Shown: positions 1 through 5,675 of the stretch, in pieces
How the letters are laid out: every line of letters begins with the position of its first letter
How positions within the stretch are numbered: the stretch's first letter is position 1
NCBI GenBank assembly: GCA_026786065.1
Contig: JAJAYS010000024.1
Location: 1-6,090 of the forward strand
Source: Polaromonas sp.
GTDB lineage: Bacteria; Pseudomonadota; Gammaproteobacteria; Burkholderiales; Burkholderiaceae_C
Reading direction: 5' to 3'
DNA: 6,090 bases
Translations under genes and position numbers: made by a program
The notes under the pieces: model-generated
Database searches by the model: none
Told to the model about the DNA's origin: nothing
Seen by the model: the letters and a program-made list of their open reading frames with translations, nothing else

Positions 1-3
1 GGG

Positions 4-36
4 CGGTTGTCTCTGACAACCGGGGGGAAACGGTTG
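4..36. promoter_or_regulatory. 19-bp perfect palindrome plus a third half-site (candidate operator)
   Basis: Positions 4-11 (CGGTTGTC) and 15-22 (GACAACCG) are perfect 8-bp inverted arms around a 3-nt centre. The half-site CGGTTG recurs at 31-36, so CGGTTG / CAACCG / CGGTTG alternate within 33 bp. No T-tract follows on either strand, so an intrinsic terminator is unlikely. A dimeric regulator site upstream of the copper genes is the better guess, but I do not recognise it as a known CueR, CusR/CopR or CsoR box. It could also be a hairpin at the end of a gene lying left of the window. Confidence 0.35.
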
Positions 37-143
37 AAACAGTATCGTTACGCGAGCCGCCGTATTGCAGCCTGTGTGTTCCTTGGGGCGCGGCCACCCC
101 CTTGTACAGCGGCTCCCGGCAAGTCCCTGAAAGCAGCATTCGT

Positions 144-157
144 TTGACGTAGATCAG
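144..157 (+). promoter_or_regulatory. FNR/Crp-family-like binding motif upstream of the first gene
   Basis: TTGAC-N4-ATCAG at 144-157 matches 8 of the 10 defined bases of the FNR/ANR consensus TTGAT-N4-ATCAA. It is centred 57 bp before the ATG at 208. If bound as a class II site at -41.5, transcription would begin near position 192, but no convincing -10 hexamer is visible there. The motif is nearly symmetric and could serve either strand. An oxygen-responsive input would make sense because Cu(I) is more toxic without oxygen, but this is inference from a short motif. Confidence 0.3.
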
Positions 158-173
158 CACGGGCCAACAAGCC

Positions 174-181
174 GGAGGAGG
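174..181 (+). promoter_or_regulatory. Strong Shine-Dalgarno-like run at an unusual distance from the ATG
   Basis: GGAGGAGG at 174-181 is an excellent ribosome-binding sequence but ends 26 nt before the only standard start, ATG 208. No ATG, GTG or TTG lies in that frame between the upstream stop (TGA 145-147) and 208. An in-frame CTG at 187-189 sits 5 nt after the run, at ideal spacing, and would add 7 residues to the N-terminus. Either a rare CTG start is used, or the run is fortuitous or acts from a distance. Confidence 0.3.
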
Positions 182-207
182 CTGAACTGTCTGCCGGTCT
201 GCACAAG

Positions 208-651
208 ATGAACCACTTCAACACTACCCTCATCAGGCGCAACACCGCATTGGTGATGCTGCTGATGTGGTTATTTGCGCTGGCTTCAGGGGTCGCGAAT
301 GCCTGTCTGCTGGAGGCGCATATGACGCATGCTCCCGTTGCTCTGGCGGGGTCTTCAGAGGTTGAGCATGCGCCAGTCCCGTGGTCGGCCCATTCTGTAA
401 CCGTGGCCGAACATGACGACGCATCGCATCCCGCCAAAATGCCCTGCCTGAAAGTATGCGACGAGGGTTCGCGTGCTTTACAGAAGCAGGATTTGACGAT
501 CATCCATGCCGAACCTGGTCCCGCAACTCTTGTGGCGGTCCTGTGGATTACCTCTGACGATGCGGCGCCGCTACCGCGCAGGATGGACACCATGCAGCCC
601 GTCGCGCCCGACAGGCCGATCCGGGTCCGCTACTCGCGCCTGGCGCTCTAG
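208..651 (+). CDS. Small secreted Cys/His-containing protein of unknown function, first gene of the copper arm
   Basis: The product is 147 residues. Residues 1-32 form a Sec-type signal peptide: two arginines at 10-11, a hydrophobic core at about 14-27 and a cleavage site after VANA (A32), leaving Cys33 at or near the mature N-terminus. The residues before Cys33 do not make a canonical lipobox. The mature part has a His-rich stretch (H37, H40, H53, H61, H68, H73) and a C79-x3-C83 pair, a plausible metal site. The C-terminal half is Pro/Arg-rich without a recognised domain. Proteins of this look are, from memory, found beside copper genes in Burkholderiales as hypothetical proteins; I cannot name a family with certainty. 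The gene lies 135 bp before the lipoprotein gene on the same strand, suggesting a shared copper-related role. ATG 208 is the only standard start, although its ribosome-binding site is poorly spaced. Confidence 0.75.
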   Translation: MNHFNTTLIRRNTALVMLLMWLFALASGVANACLLEAHMTHAPVALAGSSEVEHAPVPWSAHSVTVAEHDDASHPAKMPCLKVCDEGSRALQKQDLTIIHAEPGPATLVAVLWITSDDAAPLPRRMDTMQPVAPDRPIRVRYSRLAL

Positions 652-693
652 CGGCCCCCTTGGCGCGCAGTCTGAATCGCCTTTTTACTTCTG

Positions 694-710
694 GCTCACA
701 CAGCGTGAGC
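694..710. repeat. Perfect 6-bp inverted repeat in the gap before the lipoprotein gene
   Basis: GCTCAC (694-699) and GTGAGC (705-710) pair around ACAGC. A G-T and a T-A pair can extend the stem on the outside. No T-run follows, so it is not a classical terminator. It sits 43 bp after one gene and 76 bp before the next, so it could be an operator or an mRNA processing or stability hairpin. The remainder of the 652-786 gap shows no strong promoter pair; a TATGGC at 719-724 lacks a convincing -35. Confidence 0.35.
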
Positions 711-786
711 TACCCGGATATGGCCTCGGTGTCGCGGCGTATCCACAGCATCCATTTCACACCTTTCGTTTAATCAGGAATCTGTC

Positions 787-1227
787 ATGACCCATTTTCG
801 ATCTGTCCCCCTTGCCTTGGCCCTCACTTCCGTCATCACGCTGGTGGCGTGCAGCAACACCCCGATGATGCCGATGGGGGCCGGAGCCCCCCAAAGCATG
901 GCCAAACCGGACCACATGGCCCGGATGGACGCGCAGATGAAGTCCATGGAGGGTATGCATGAAAAGATGATGAACGCCAAGACGCCCGAAGAGCGTAGCA
1001 AGCTGATGGCGGAGCACATGAAAACCATGCAGGACGGCATGACCATGATGGGGGAAATGTCCGCCGCCAACAAGGGTGGCATGGGCGGTATGGGCGGTAT
1101 GGGCGGCATGCAGGGCATGACCGGCGAGATGGGGGCGCGCCATCAGATGATGGAAAAACGCATGGAGATGATGCAGACCATGATGAAAATGATGATGGAC
1201 CGGATGCCGGCCGCGCCTGTCAGGTAA
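787..1227 (+). CDS. Methionine-rich outer-envelope lipoprotein, probable copper-binding protein
   Basis: The product is 146 residues. The N-terminus is a lipoprotein signal peptide ending in a lipobox, L19-V20-A21-C22, so Cys22 should be acylated. Residue 23 is Ser rather than Asp, which favours transport to the outer membrane. About 36 of 146 residues are Met, arranged as MM, MxM, HM and GGM clusters, with four GGM units at residues 97-108 and a run of Met pairs at about 121-141. Such thioether clusters bind Cu(I) or Ag(I) in proteins like CusF, PcoE and CopK. The charged middle (about 40-85) looks helical. AGGAA at 776-780 sits 6 nt before the ATG, supporting this start. The gene is 43 bp upstream of the Cu-ATPase gene and probably shares its mRNA, suggesting that it buffers copper delivered to the periplasm. 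I do not recognise a named family; the copper role is inferred from composition and context. Confidence 0.85.
   Translation: MTHFRSVPLALALTSVITLVACSNTPMMPMGAGAPQSMAKPDHMARMDAQMKSMEGMHEKMMNAKTPEERSKLMAEHMKTMQDGMTMMGEMSAANKGGMGGMGGMGGMQGMTGEMGARHQMMEKRMEMMQTMMKMMMDRMPAAPVR
1075..1119 (+). repeat. Imperfect 9-bp tandem repeat encoding GGM units
   Basis: Four 9-bp units of the form GGY-GGY-ATG run from 1075 to 1110, and a degenerate fifth unit (CAG-GGC-ATG) ends at 1119. They encode GGM x4 then QGM. Because the unit is a multiple of three, slippage would change the number of Met ligands without breaking the frame. Confidence 0.8.
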
Positions 1228-1270
1228 TCCGATTGCAGGCTTGTGGCAACGCTGGCCAGGGAATAACAAC

Positions 1271-3607
1271 ATGGACATGAAAACGCATCAGCAGCACAGC
1301 GGCGGCGCTGCAGCCAAATCATCCTCGCCAACCGATCTCAAAGACCCGGTGTGCGGCATGACGGTCATCGAGCAGTCGCCGCACCAGCTGACCCATGAGG
1401 GTCGGCCCTACTATTTTTGCAGCGCGAAGTGCCAGGGCAAGTTTGCGGCGAACCCGCTGCAATACCTTGCGCCCTCGCCAACGGTCGATACGACGCCAGT
1501 AGCGGCCGGCACTATTTACACCTGTCCGATGCACCCGGAGATACGCCAGGACCGACCCGGCAACTGCCCCAAGTGCGGCATGACGCTGGAGCCCTTGCTG
1601 CCGGCACTCGACGACGATGAGAACCCCGAGCTGCGCGACTTTCAGCGCCGCTTCTGGTGGACCTTGCCGCTGACGGCTGTGGTCTTTGCACTTGCCATGT
1701 TTGGTCACCGCCTCCAGTGGATGGACATGGCCGTGCAAAGCTGGGTCGAACTGGTGCTCGCAACCCCCATCGTCCTTTGGGCCGGGTGGCCATTCTTTTC
1801 GCGCGGCTGGCAATCCGTGGTGAATCGCAGCCCCAATATGTGGACGCTGATCGCTCTGGGAACCGGCGCTGCTTTTGTCTATAGCGTCGTGGCGACCGCC
1901 ACTCCGCAGGTGTTTCCGGACTCGTTCATCTCGATGGGACGCGTGGCCGTGTACTTTGAAGCGGCCTCAGTCATCATCTCGCTCACGCTGCTGGGGCAGG
2001 TGTTCGAACTCAAGGCCAGATCGCAGACTTCAGCCGCCATCAAGTCGCTGCTGGGTTTGGCCCCCAAGACCGCACGCCGCATCCGGGATGACGGCTCCGA
2101 AGAGGATGTCCCGCTAACCCATGTGCATGTGGGTGATCTGCTGCGCGTGCGCCCTGGCGAGAAAGTGCCAGTGGATGGAATCGTGACTGACGGCGGCAGC
2201 TCGGTGGATGAATCCATGCTGACAGGCGAGCCGATGCCGGTCGCCAAACGTGTGGGCGACAAGGTGATCGGCGCCACGCTCAACACCAGCGGCGCGCTGG
2301 TCATGCGGTCAGAACACGTCGGCGCGGCCACCATGCTGTCGCAGATCGTGCAGATGGTCGCCCAGGCCCAGCGTTCCAGGGCGCCGATGCAGCGCATGGC
2401 CGACGTGGTGGCCGGTTACTTTGTCGTCACCGTCGTCAGCATTGCTGTGCTGAGCTTTTTGATTTGGGGATTTTTCGGACCTGAGCCCAGCTGGGTGTTT
2501 GGCCTGATCAATGCCGTGTCGGTGCTGATCATCGCCTGCCCGTGCGCCCTGGGCCTGGCAACACCGATGTCGATCATGGTCGCCACCGGGCGCGGCGCCA
2601 CGCAAGGCGTGCTGTTCCGCGATGCAGCAGCCATTGAGAACCTGCGCAAGATCGACACCCTCATCATCGACAAGACCGGCACCCTGACCGAGGGCCGTCC
2701 GGCATTCGACCGTGCGGTTCCGGCGCCAGGGTTTGAAGCCGACGAGGTGCTGCGTCTGGCTGCCAGCCTGGACCAGGGCAGTGAGCACCCGCTGGCCGAA
2801 ACCATTGTGCGTGCCGCCCGCGAGCGCGGCATGACGCTGGACAAGCCGGAAAATTTCGATTCCGCCTCGGGCATTGGGGTGCGCGGGCAGGTTGCGGGCC
2901 GTCAGCTGGCGCTGGGCAATAGCAGGCTGATGGAGCAAATCGGCGTCTCGGTCGCCGACCTGGTGCCGCAGGCCGAGGCTTTGCGGGCGGAAGGCGCCAG
3001 CGTGATGCACCTTGCGGCGGATGGAAAGCTGATGGGCCTGCTGGCGGTGTCTGACCCGATCAAGGCCAGCACGCCCGAGGCGCTGGCGACTCTGAAAGCT
3101 GCCGGGTTGCGCATTGTCATGGCCACTGGCGACGGCCTGACCACAGCCAAGGCTGTGGCCGCGCGGCTGGGCATCGATGAGGTGCATGGCGAGGTCAAGC
3201 CTGCGGACAAGCTGCTGCTGGTTGAGCGGCTGCAAAAGGAGGGCCGCGTCGTGGCCATGGCCGGCGACGGCATCAACGATGCGCCGGCGCTGGCCAAGGC
3301 CGATGTCGGCGTGGCTATGGGCACCGGGACAGACGTGGCAATGAACAGTGCGCAAATCACGCTGGTCAAGGGCGATCTTCGCGGGATTTCGATTGCGCGT
3401 GCGCTGTCGGAAGCGACCGTGGGCAACATGAAGCAAAACCTGATGTTTGCCTTTTTGTACAACGCGCTGGGCATCCCGATTGCCGCTGGTGTGCTGTATC
3501 CGATGACCGGCTGGCTGCTGTCGCCGCTGATTGCAGCGCTGGCCATGAGCTTGAGCTCGGTGTCGGTGATCGGCAACGCTTTGCGCCTGCGCAACAGACG
3601 TGTGTGA
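1271..3607 (+). CDS. copF: Cu(I)/Ag(I)-exporting P1B-1-type ATPase with YHS and heavy-metal-binding N-terminus
   Basis: This 778-residue inner-membrane pump uses ATP to move Cu(I) from cytoplasm to periplasm. Domains in order: a His-rich tail; a YHS domain (about 25-66; C28, C50, C54); a heavy-metal-binding domain (about 83-107; YTCPMHPE, C99-x2-C102); six membrane helices (about 128-176, 191-245, 379-432) with the CPC ion site at 423-425; actuator TGE at 318-320; phosphorylated D467 in DKTGT; HP at 506-507; GDGxND at 665-670; two last helices (724-771). N723-x6-YN-x4-P and M759-x2-SS match the P1B-1 Cu+/Ag+ signature, and there is no N-terminal HMA CxxC domain. The frame is open from a TTG at 1241, but ATG 1271 has AGGGA 8 nt upstream and is preferred. 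The name copF follows the similar Cupriavidus metallidurans pump; copA or silP-like are alternatives. It probably shares an mRNA with the Met-rich lipoprotein. Confidence 0.95.
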   Translation: MDMKTHQQHSGGAAAKSSSPTDLKDPVCGMTVIEQSPHQLTHEGRPYYFCSAKCQGKFAANPLQYLAPSPTVDTTPVAAGTIYTCPMHPEIRQDRPGNCPKCGMTLEPLLPALDDDENPELRDFQRRFWWTLPLTAVVFALAMFGHRLQWMDMAVQSWVELVLATPIVLWAGWPFFSRGWQSVVNRSPNMWTLIALGTGAAFVYSVVATATPQVFPDSFISMGRVAVYFEAASVIISLTLLGQVFELKARSQTSAAIKSLLGLAPKTARRIRDDGSEEDVPLTHVHVGDLLRVRPGEKVPVDGIVTDGGSSVDESMLTGEPMPVAKRVGDKVIGATLNTSGALVMRSEHVGAATMLSQIVQMVAQAQRSRAPMQRMADVVAGYFVVTVVSIAVLSFLIWGFFGPEPSWVFGLINAVSVLIIACPCALGLATPMSIMVATGRGATQGVLFRDAAAIENLRKIDTLIIDKTGTLTEGRPAFDRAVPAPGFEADEVLRLAASLDQGSEHPLAETIVRAARERGMTLDKPENFDSASGIGVRGQVAGRQLALGNSRLMEQIGVSVADLVPQAEALRAEGASVMHLAADGKLMGLLAVSDPIKASTPEALATLKAAGLRIVMATGDGLTTAKAVAARLGIDEVHGEVKPADKLLLVERLQKEGRVVAMAGDGINDAPALAKADVGVAMGTGTDVAMNSAQITLVKGDLRGISIARALSEATVGNMKQNLMFAFLYNALGIPIAAGVLYPMTGWLLSPLIAALAMSLSSVSVIGNALRLRNRRV

Positions 3608-3668
3608 GTCCGCTGTTCTAATCGTATCGCCGCCAAAAGACTGACATCGGATGAGACGTGAAAGCTAA

Positions 3669-4020
3669 GGAACCGTGTCGATCAGCGACACCGCCTGCCA
3701 TAAGGAGGTCGCGCAACTGCCAACAGGCAAGAGTGCGGCGCAAGTCGGTTTCACGTGACACGGGCGTTTTGTTTTTGTCTCGCTGTTGGAGGAAAACGCG
3801 GTCGCCGTGATCGAACCCGTCACGCACAAGGTAATCCGCACGGTCGTCGTCGGAGCGGTGCCGATCCAGCTGTATGCCACCCCTGACTCCATCGGGTTGC
3901 TGGTTGCCAACCAGGGCACGCGCAGGAAACCTGGCAACACCGTCCGCATGATCTACCTTGAGAGCCTCAAGGTTGCAAAGAAAGTCGTGACCTGCGCACG
4001 ACGTGGTCGTCGACCGTGGC
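3669..4020 (+). pseudogene. Decayed internal fragment of a YVTN-type beta-propeller protein
   Basis: Reading the frame from 3669 gives GTVSISDTACHKEVAQLPTG, then a segment ending QVGFT, an in-frame TGA at 3756-3758, then HGRFVFVSLLEENAVAVIEP and a segment containing PIQLYATPD and LLVANQGT. This is the blade pattern of YVTN/40-residue beta-propeller proteins (GTVSVIDT, VxxTPDGR, NTVAVIDP). After VVT a shift near 3993 is needed to continue as AHDVVVDRG up to 4020, after which similarity fades. Only about 118 codons of a protein normally over 300 residues remain, with no start, signal peptide or C-terminus. It begins 61 bp after the ATPase stop on the same strand. Beta-propeller genes of this type do accompany copper clusters (family knowledge), so this is probably a lost member of the same operon. 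The 3608-3668 stretch may hold further degraded sequence. A short product starting at TTG 3786 is possible but unlikely to fold. Confidence 0.8.
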
Positions 4021-4021
4021 G

Positions 4022-4050
4022 CCCGGCCGTCTCGCGGCCAGGTTCTCTCT
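4022..4050 (+). terminator. Weak hairpin with pyrimidine tail, possible terminator of the rightward arm
   Basis: GGCCG (4025-4029) and CGGCC (4035-4039) form a perfect stem with a TCTCG loop. Two more G-C pairs lie outside a single mismatch. TTCTCTCT follows at 4043-4050, a broken U-tract. It sits between the two convergent arms, where a terminator is expected, but the stem is short and the tail is interrupted by C. Confidence 0.3.
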
Positions 4051-4073
4051 GCCGTCTATTGGCGGAATCTGGA

Positions 4074-4457
4074 TTATTTCGCCGGCTGAATCTCGGTCAC
4101 AACGATGGCGCTACCGTCCTTTTCTGCTTTAAACCGGACCTTGTCGCCGGCCTTGACTTTGTCCAGCATGGCCGGGTCTTTGACCTGAAACACCATGCTC
4201 ATGGGCGGCATGTCGAGATTTTTTATCTCGGCGTGCTTGATGGTTATTTTTTTGCCTTCCACATCAACCTTGCGAATCTCGCCTTCTGTCATGCCACCGG
4301 CCATCGGCATGTCTTTTTTGCTTTCACCCATAGTCATCGGCATGTCTTTTGTCACGCTGCCCGCACCCATCGGGGCGCCCGCGTGACCGGCTGAATACGC
4401 CGAACCAGCGGCGGCGAACATGGCGGAAACCAAAAACAGGGATCTGAAGTTTTTCAT
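4074..4457 (-). CDS. cusF: CusF-like periplasmic copper-binding protein
   Basis: The product is 127 residues. Residues 1-23 are a Sec signal peptide cleaved after AYSA. A Met/His linker (24-57) follows, with a duplicated KDMPM motif. The CusF/DUF-type OB-fold domain spans about 58-127, from EGEIRKVD to VVTEIQP. By alignment to E. coli CusF (H36, W44, M47, M49), the metal residues are H75, M83, M86 and M88. The tryptophan that caps Cu(I) in CusF is thus replaced by Met, as in many betaproteobacterial homologues. The likely role is carrying or buffering Cu(I)/Ag(I) in the periplasm; no CusCBA efflux genes are in the window, so its partner is unknown. Start choice: ATG 4457 has GAAAGA 6 nt upstream, while ATG 4463 (adding MT) abuts that site. 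The frame runs further upstream through the heptamer repeat to 4553, but that extension is not credible. It is the last gene of the leftward arm, 99 bp after copG. Confidence 0.88.
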   Translation of the reverse strand: MKNFRSLFLVSAMFAAAGSAYSAGHAGAPMGAGSVTKDMPMTMGESKKDMPMAGGMTEGEIRKVDVEGKKITIKHAEIKNLDMPPMSMVFQVKDPAMLDKVKAGDKVRFKAEKDGSAIVVTEIQPAK

Positions 4458-4482
4458 CGTCATTCTTTCAAGAATAGTTTGA

Positions 4483-4538
4483 GAACAGGTAACAAAGAGC
4501 AGGGCGCAGGGAGCAGGGAGCAGGGAGCAGGGAACAAA
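4483..4538. repeat. Heptanucleotide tandem repeat (GAGCAGG) upstream of the cusF-like gene
   Basis: Eight 7-bp units stay in phase: GAACAGG, TAACAAA, GAGCAGG (4497-4503), GCGCAGG, three perfect GAGCAGG (4511-4531) and GAACAAA (4532-4538). The conserved core is 4497-4531. On the leftward coding strand it reads as CCTGCTC repeats, lying 26 to 81 nt before the start of the cusF-like gene. Seven is not a multiple of three and the tract is non-coding, so copy-number change would alter spacing rather than protein. Confidence 0.85.
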
Positions 4539-4556
4539 AAAAGGGGCGTCCACGCC
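4536..4556 (-). terminator. Small hairpin and T7 tract directly after copG
   Basis: Read leftward, the copG stop codon (4557-4559) is followed at once by GGCGTGGACGCC (4556-4545), then CC and seven Ts (4542-4536). The stem is only 4 bp with a 4-nt loop, but the T-tract is clean. It may act as a weak intrinsic terminator or attenuator, lowering cusF-like expression relative to copI and copG. Confidence 0.4.
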
Positions 4557-5069
4557 TTAACTGCGGTGATAGCTTTGAAAGTTGCGGGTGCTGCCATTGA
4601 GCTCGATCAGCAGCACGTCGAACGGGTCTTTTCGCCCGCCGTATTCGGGTGCGTCCATGCCGGGTGAGCCGACCGGCATGCCGGGCACGGCCAGCCCCAG
4701 CGCGCGTGGGCGCTCTTTCAGCAGCCGCCGGACTTCCCGCGCCGGCACGTGGCCTTCTATTGCATAGCCGGCAATCTGCGCCGTGTGACAGGAGCCCAGC
4801 TTCTGCGGTACGCCCAGCCTTTGGCGTGCGTCCGCGTTGCCGGTGTTGTGAACCTCGACCTGGAAACCGTTCTGCTGCAAATGCGCGACCCAGTCACCGC
4901 AACAGCCGCAGGACGGGTCTTTCCAGACGGTGATCTCAGTGGCCCGCGAGCCTGACTGCGCAAGCAGTGGCATGCCGAAGGTGGTCAGCCCCAACGCCGA
5001 CAGTGACAGCTTCAACGTTGCACGCCGCGATAGCGACCGGGCCCGCGACCCGACTTCAGTGCGCGCCAT
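4557..5069 (-). CDS. copG: CopG family (DUF411) periplasmic copper-resistance protein
   Basis: The product is 170 residues. The N-terminus carries a twin-arginine-like signal: S14-R15-R16-A-T-L-K followed by a hydrophobic stretch (21-37) and likely cleavage near A37-Q38. The DUF411 domain spans about 45-157 and shows its hallmarks: W49-K-D-P-S-C54-G-C56-C57-G-D-W, then S93-C94-H95, the segment YAIEGHVP with H107, and GLAVPGMPVGSPGM with M131 and M138. In Vibrio cholerae, CopG of this family is thioredoxin-like and holds a Cys-bridged copper cluster. The same Cys and His/Met positions are present here, so copper binding and possibly redox chemistry in the periplasm are expected. The ATG lies inside the 3' end of copI (14-bp overlap), with AAAGG about 9 nt upstream, implying translational coupling. 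The Tat assignment is by motif only; a Sec route is possible. Confidence 0.93.
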   Translation of the reverse strand: MARTEVGSRARSLSRRATLKLSLSALGLTTFGMPLLAQSGSRATEITVWKDPSCGCCGDWVAHLQQNGFQVEVHNTGNADARQRLGVPQKLGSCHTAQIAGYAIEGHVPAREVRRLLKERPRALGLAVPGMPVGSPGMDAPEYGGRKDPFDVLLIELNGSTRNFQSYHRS

Positions 5070-5583
5070 GCTTGTCTGCCTTTCCCGGTGCCTGTTGCAA
5101 TGTCTTGACGCCGCTGGCGCTGGCGACGTTGACCAGCCCCTTCATGCCCGCGTCGAAATGGCCGGGCTGCAGGCAGCCAAAATCGACCTTGCCGGCCGAG
5201 GTGAACTGCCAGATGATCTCGCCGCTTTTGCCGGGCGCCACCGTGACCATGTTGGCGTCGTCATGCTCCATTTCCGGGTTCTTCTTCATTTGTTCGGCAT
5301 GCTCCATCAGTTCCTTTTTTGTTCCGAGCACCATTTCGTGTTTGACCTTGCCTGAATTTTTGGCGACGAAGCGAATGGTTTCGCCCTGCTTGACGCTAAA
5401 GCTCGACGCGTGAAAGCGCATGTCGTCCTTCATGTCGATGTTGATGCTGCGGCTCACATTGGCCGCGACACCGGGCTTGCCGATTGCGGCTTCGGCATGA
5501 CCGCCTTCGTGCTTGCCGGCCGCCATTGCAGACCAGGCCATCAGAAAGCCAGCTGAGGCGAGAACGAGGGTACGTGTTTTCAT
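5056..5583 (-). CDS. copI: CopI-type periplasmic cupredoxin
   Basis: The product is 175 residues. Residues 1-21 or 22 form a Sec signal peptide (cleavage after AWSAMA or the next Ala). The mature N-terminus has a short His-containing stretch (H25, H29), and a cupredoxin (plastocyanin/azurin-like) domain spans about 45-153. The type-1 copper ligands can be read directly: H82 in VKHEMVLG, then C137, H142 and M147 in FGCLQPGHFDAGM. Met/His-rich residues 93-112 add potential Cu(I) sites, and the tail ends HGAH. This matches CopI, a green cupredoxin needed for copper tolerance in Rubrivivax gelatinosus and Vibrio (family knowledge). The start at 5583 has GAAAGAG about 6 nt upstream; longer readings to 5841 run through the oxidase gene in another frame and are artefacts. 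It lies 92 bp after the multicopper oxidase and overlaps copG, in a leftward operon. Confidence 0.93.
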   Translation of the reverse strand: MKTRTLVLASAGFLMAWSAMAAGKHEGGHAEAAIGKPGVAANVSRSINIDMKDDMRFHASSFSVKQGETIRFVAKNSGKVKHEMVLGTKKELMEHAEQMKKNPEMEHDDANMVTVAPGKSGEIIWQFTSAGKVDFGCLQPGHFDAGMKGLVNVASASGVKTLQQAPGKADKHGAH

Positions 5584-5625
5584 GGAATCTCTTTCAAGTG
5601 AAGTGGAAAATTTGGAAAGGTGCGA

Positions 5626-5648
5626 GCCAGCCTGAAATTTTGGCTGGC
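5626..5648. repeat. 7-bp inverted repeat in the oxidase-copI gap
   Basis: GCCAGCC (5626-5632) and GGCTGGC (5642-5648) form a perfect GC-rich stem around a 9-nt AT-rich loop. On the leftward transcript it begins 27 nt after the oxidase stop and ends 42 nt before the copI start. No U-tract follows, so a processing or stability hairpin, or partial attenuation, is more likely than full termination. Nothing else stands out in the 92-bp gap. Confidence 0.5.
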
Positions 5649-5675
5649 GCATTCGTCGAGGGTGTTTCAATATTG

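Noticed and set aside
4..22. The palindrome arm GGTTGTC/GACAACC also occurring at the right edge (6084-6090) as a possible flanking repeat of a mobile element
   Set aside because: The right-edge copy is only 7 bp and lies in the oxidase coding frame (V-V-K); no transposase or longer repeat supports a mobile element.
48..593. Long leftward reading frame over the first gene
   Set aside because: It mirrors the 208-651 coding region, has no domain or credible start site, and its composition is that of an antisense frame.
757..1278. Leftward His-rich frame opposite the lipoprotein gene
   Set aside because: The many histidines arise because Met (ATG) codons read as CAT on the opposite strand; it is an artefact of the Met-rich gene, not a His-rich metal binder.
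2309..3436. 375-codon leftward frame inside the ATPase gene
   Set aside because: Antisense shadow in GC-rich coding DNA; the ATPase motifs on the + strand are unambiguous.
3786..4394. Intact 202-residue rightward protein starting at TTG 3786
   Set aside because: Only the first part resembles a beta-propeller; after about 3993 the frame is shifted and then runs antisense to the cusF-like gene, so it is pseudogene remnant plus shadow.
4483..4538. Heptamer tract as a CRISPR array or plasmid iterons
   Set aside because: Units are 7 bp without spacers, too short for CRISPR, and there is no replication gene nearby for iterons.
4458..4553. N-terminal extension of the cusF-like protein through the heptamer repeat
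   Set aside because: The extension would place a repeat-encoded segment before a well-formed signal peptide; ATG 4457 has a properly spaced ribosome-binding site.
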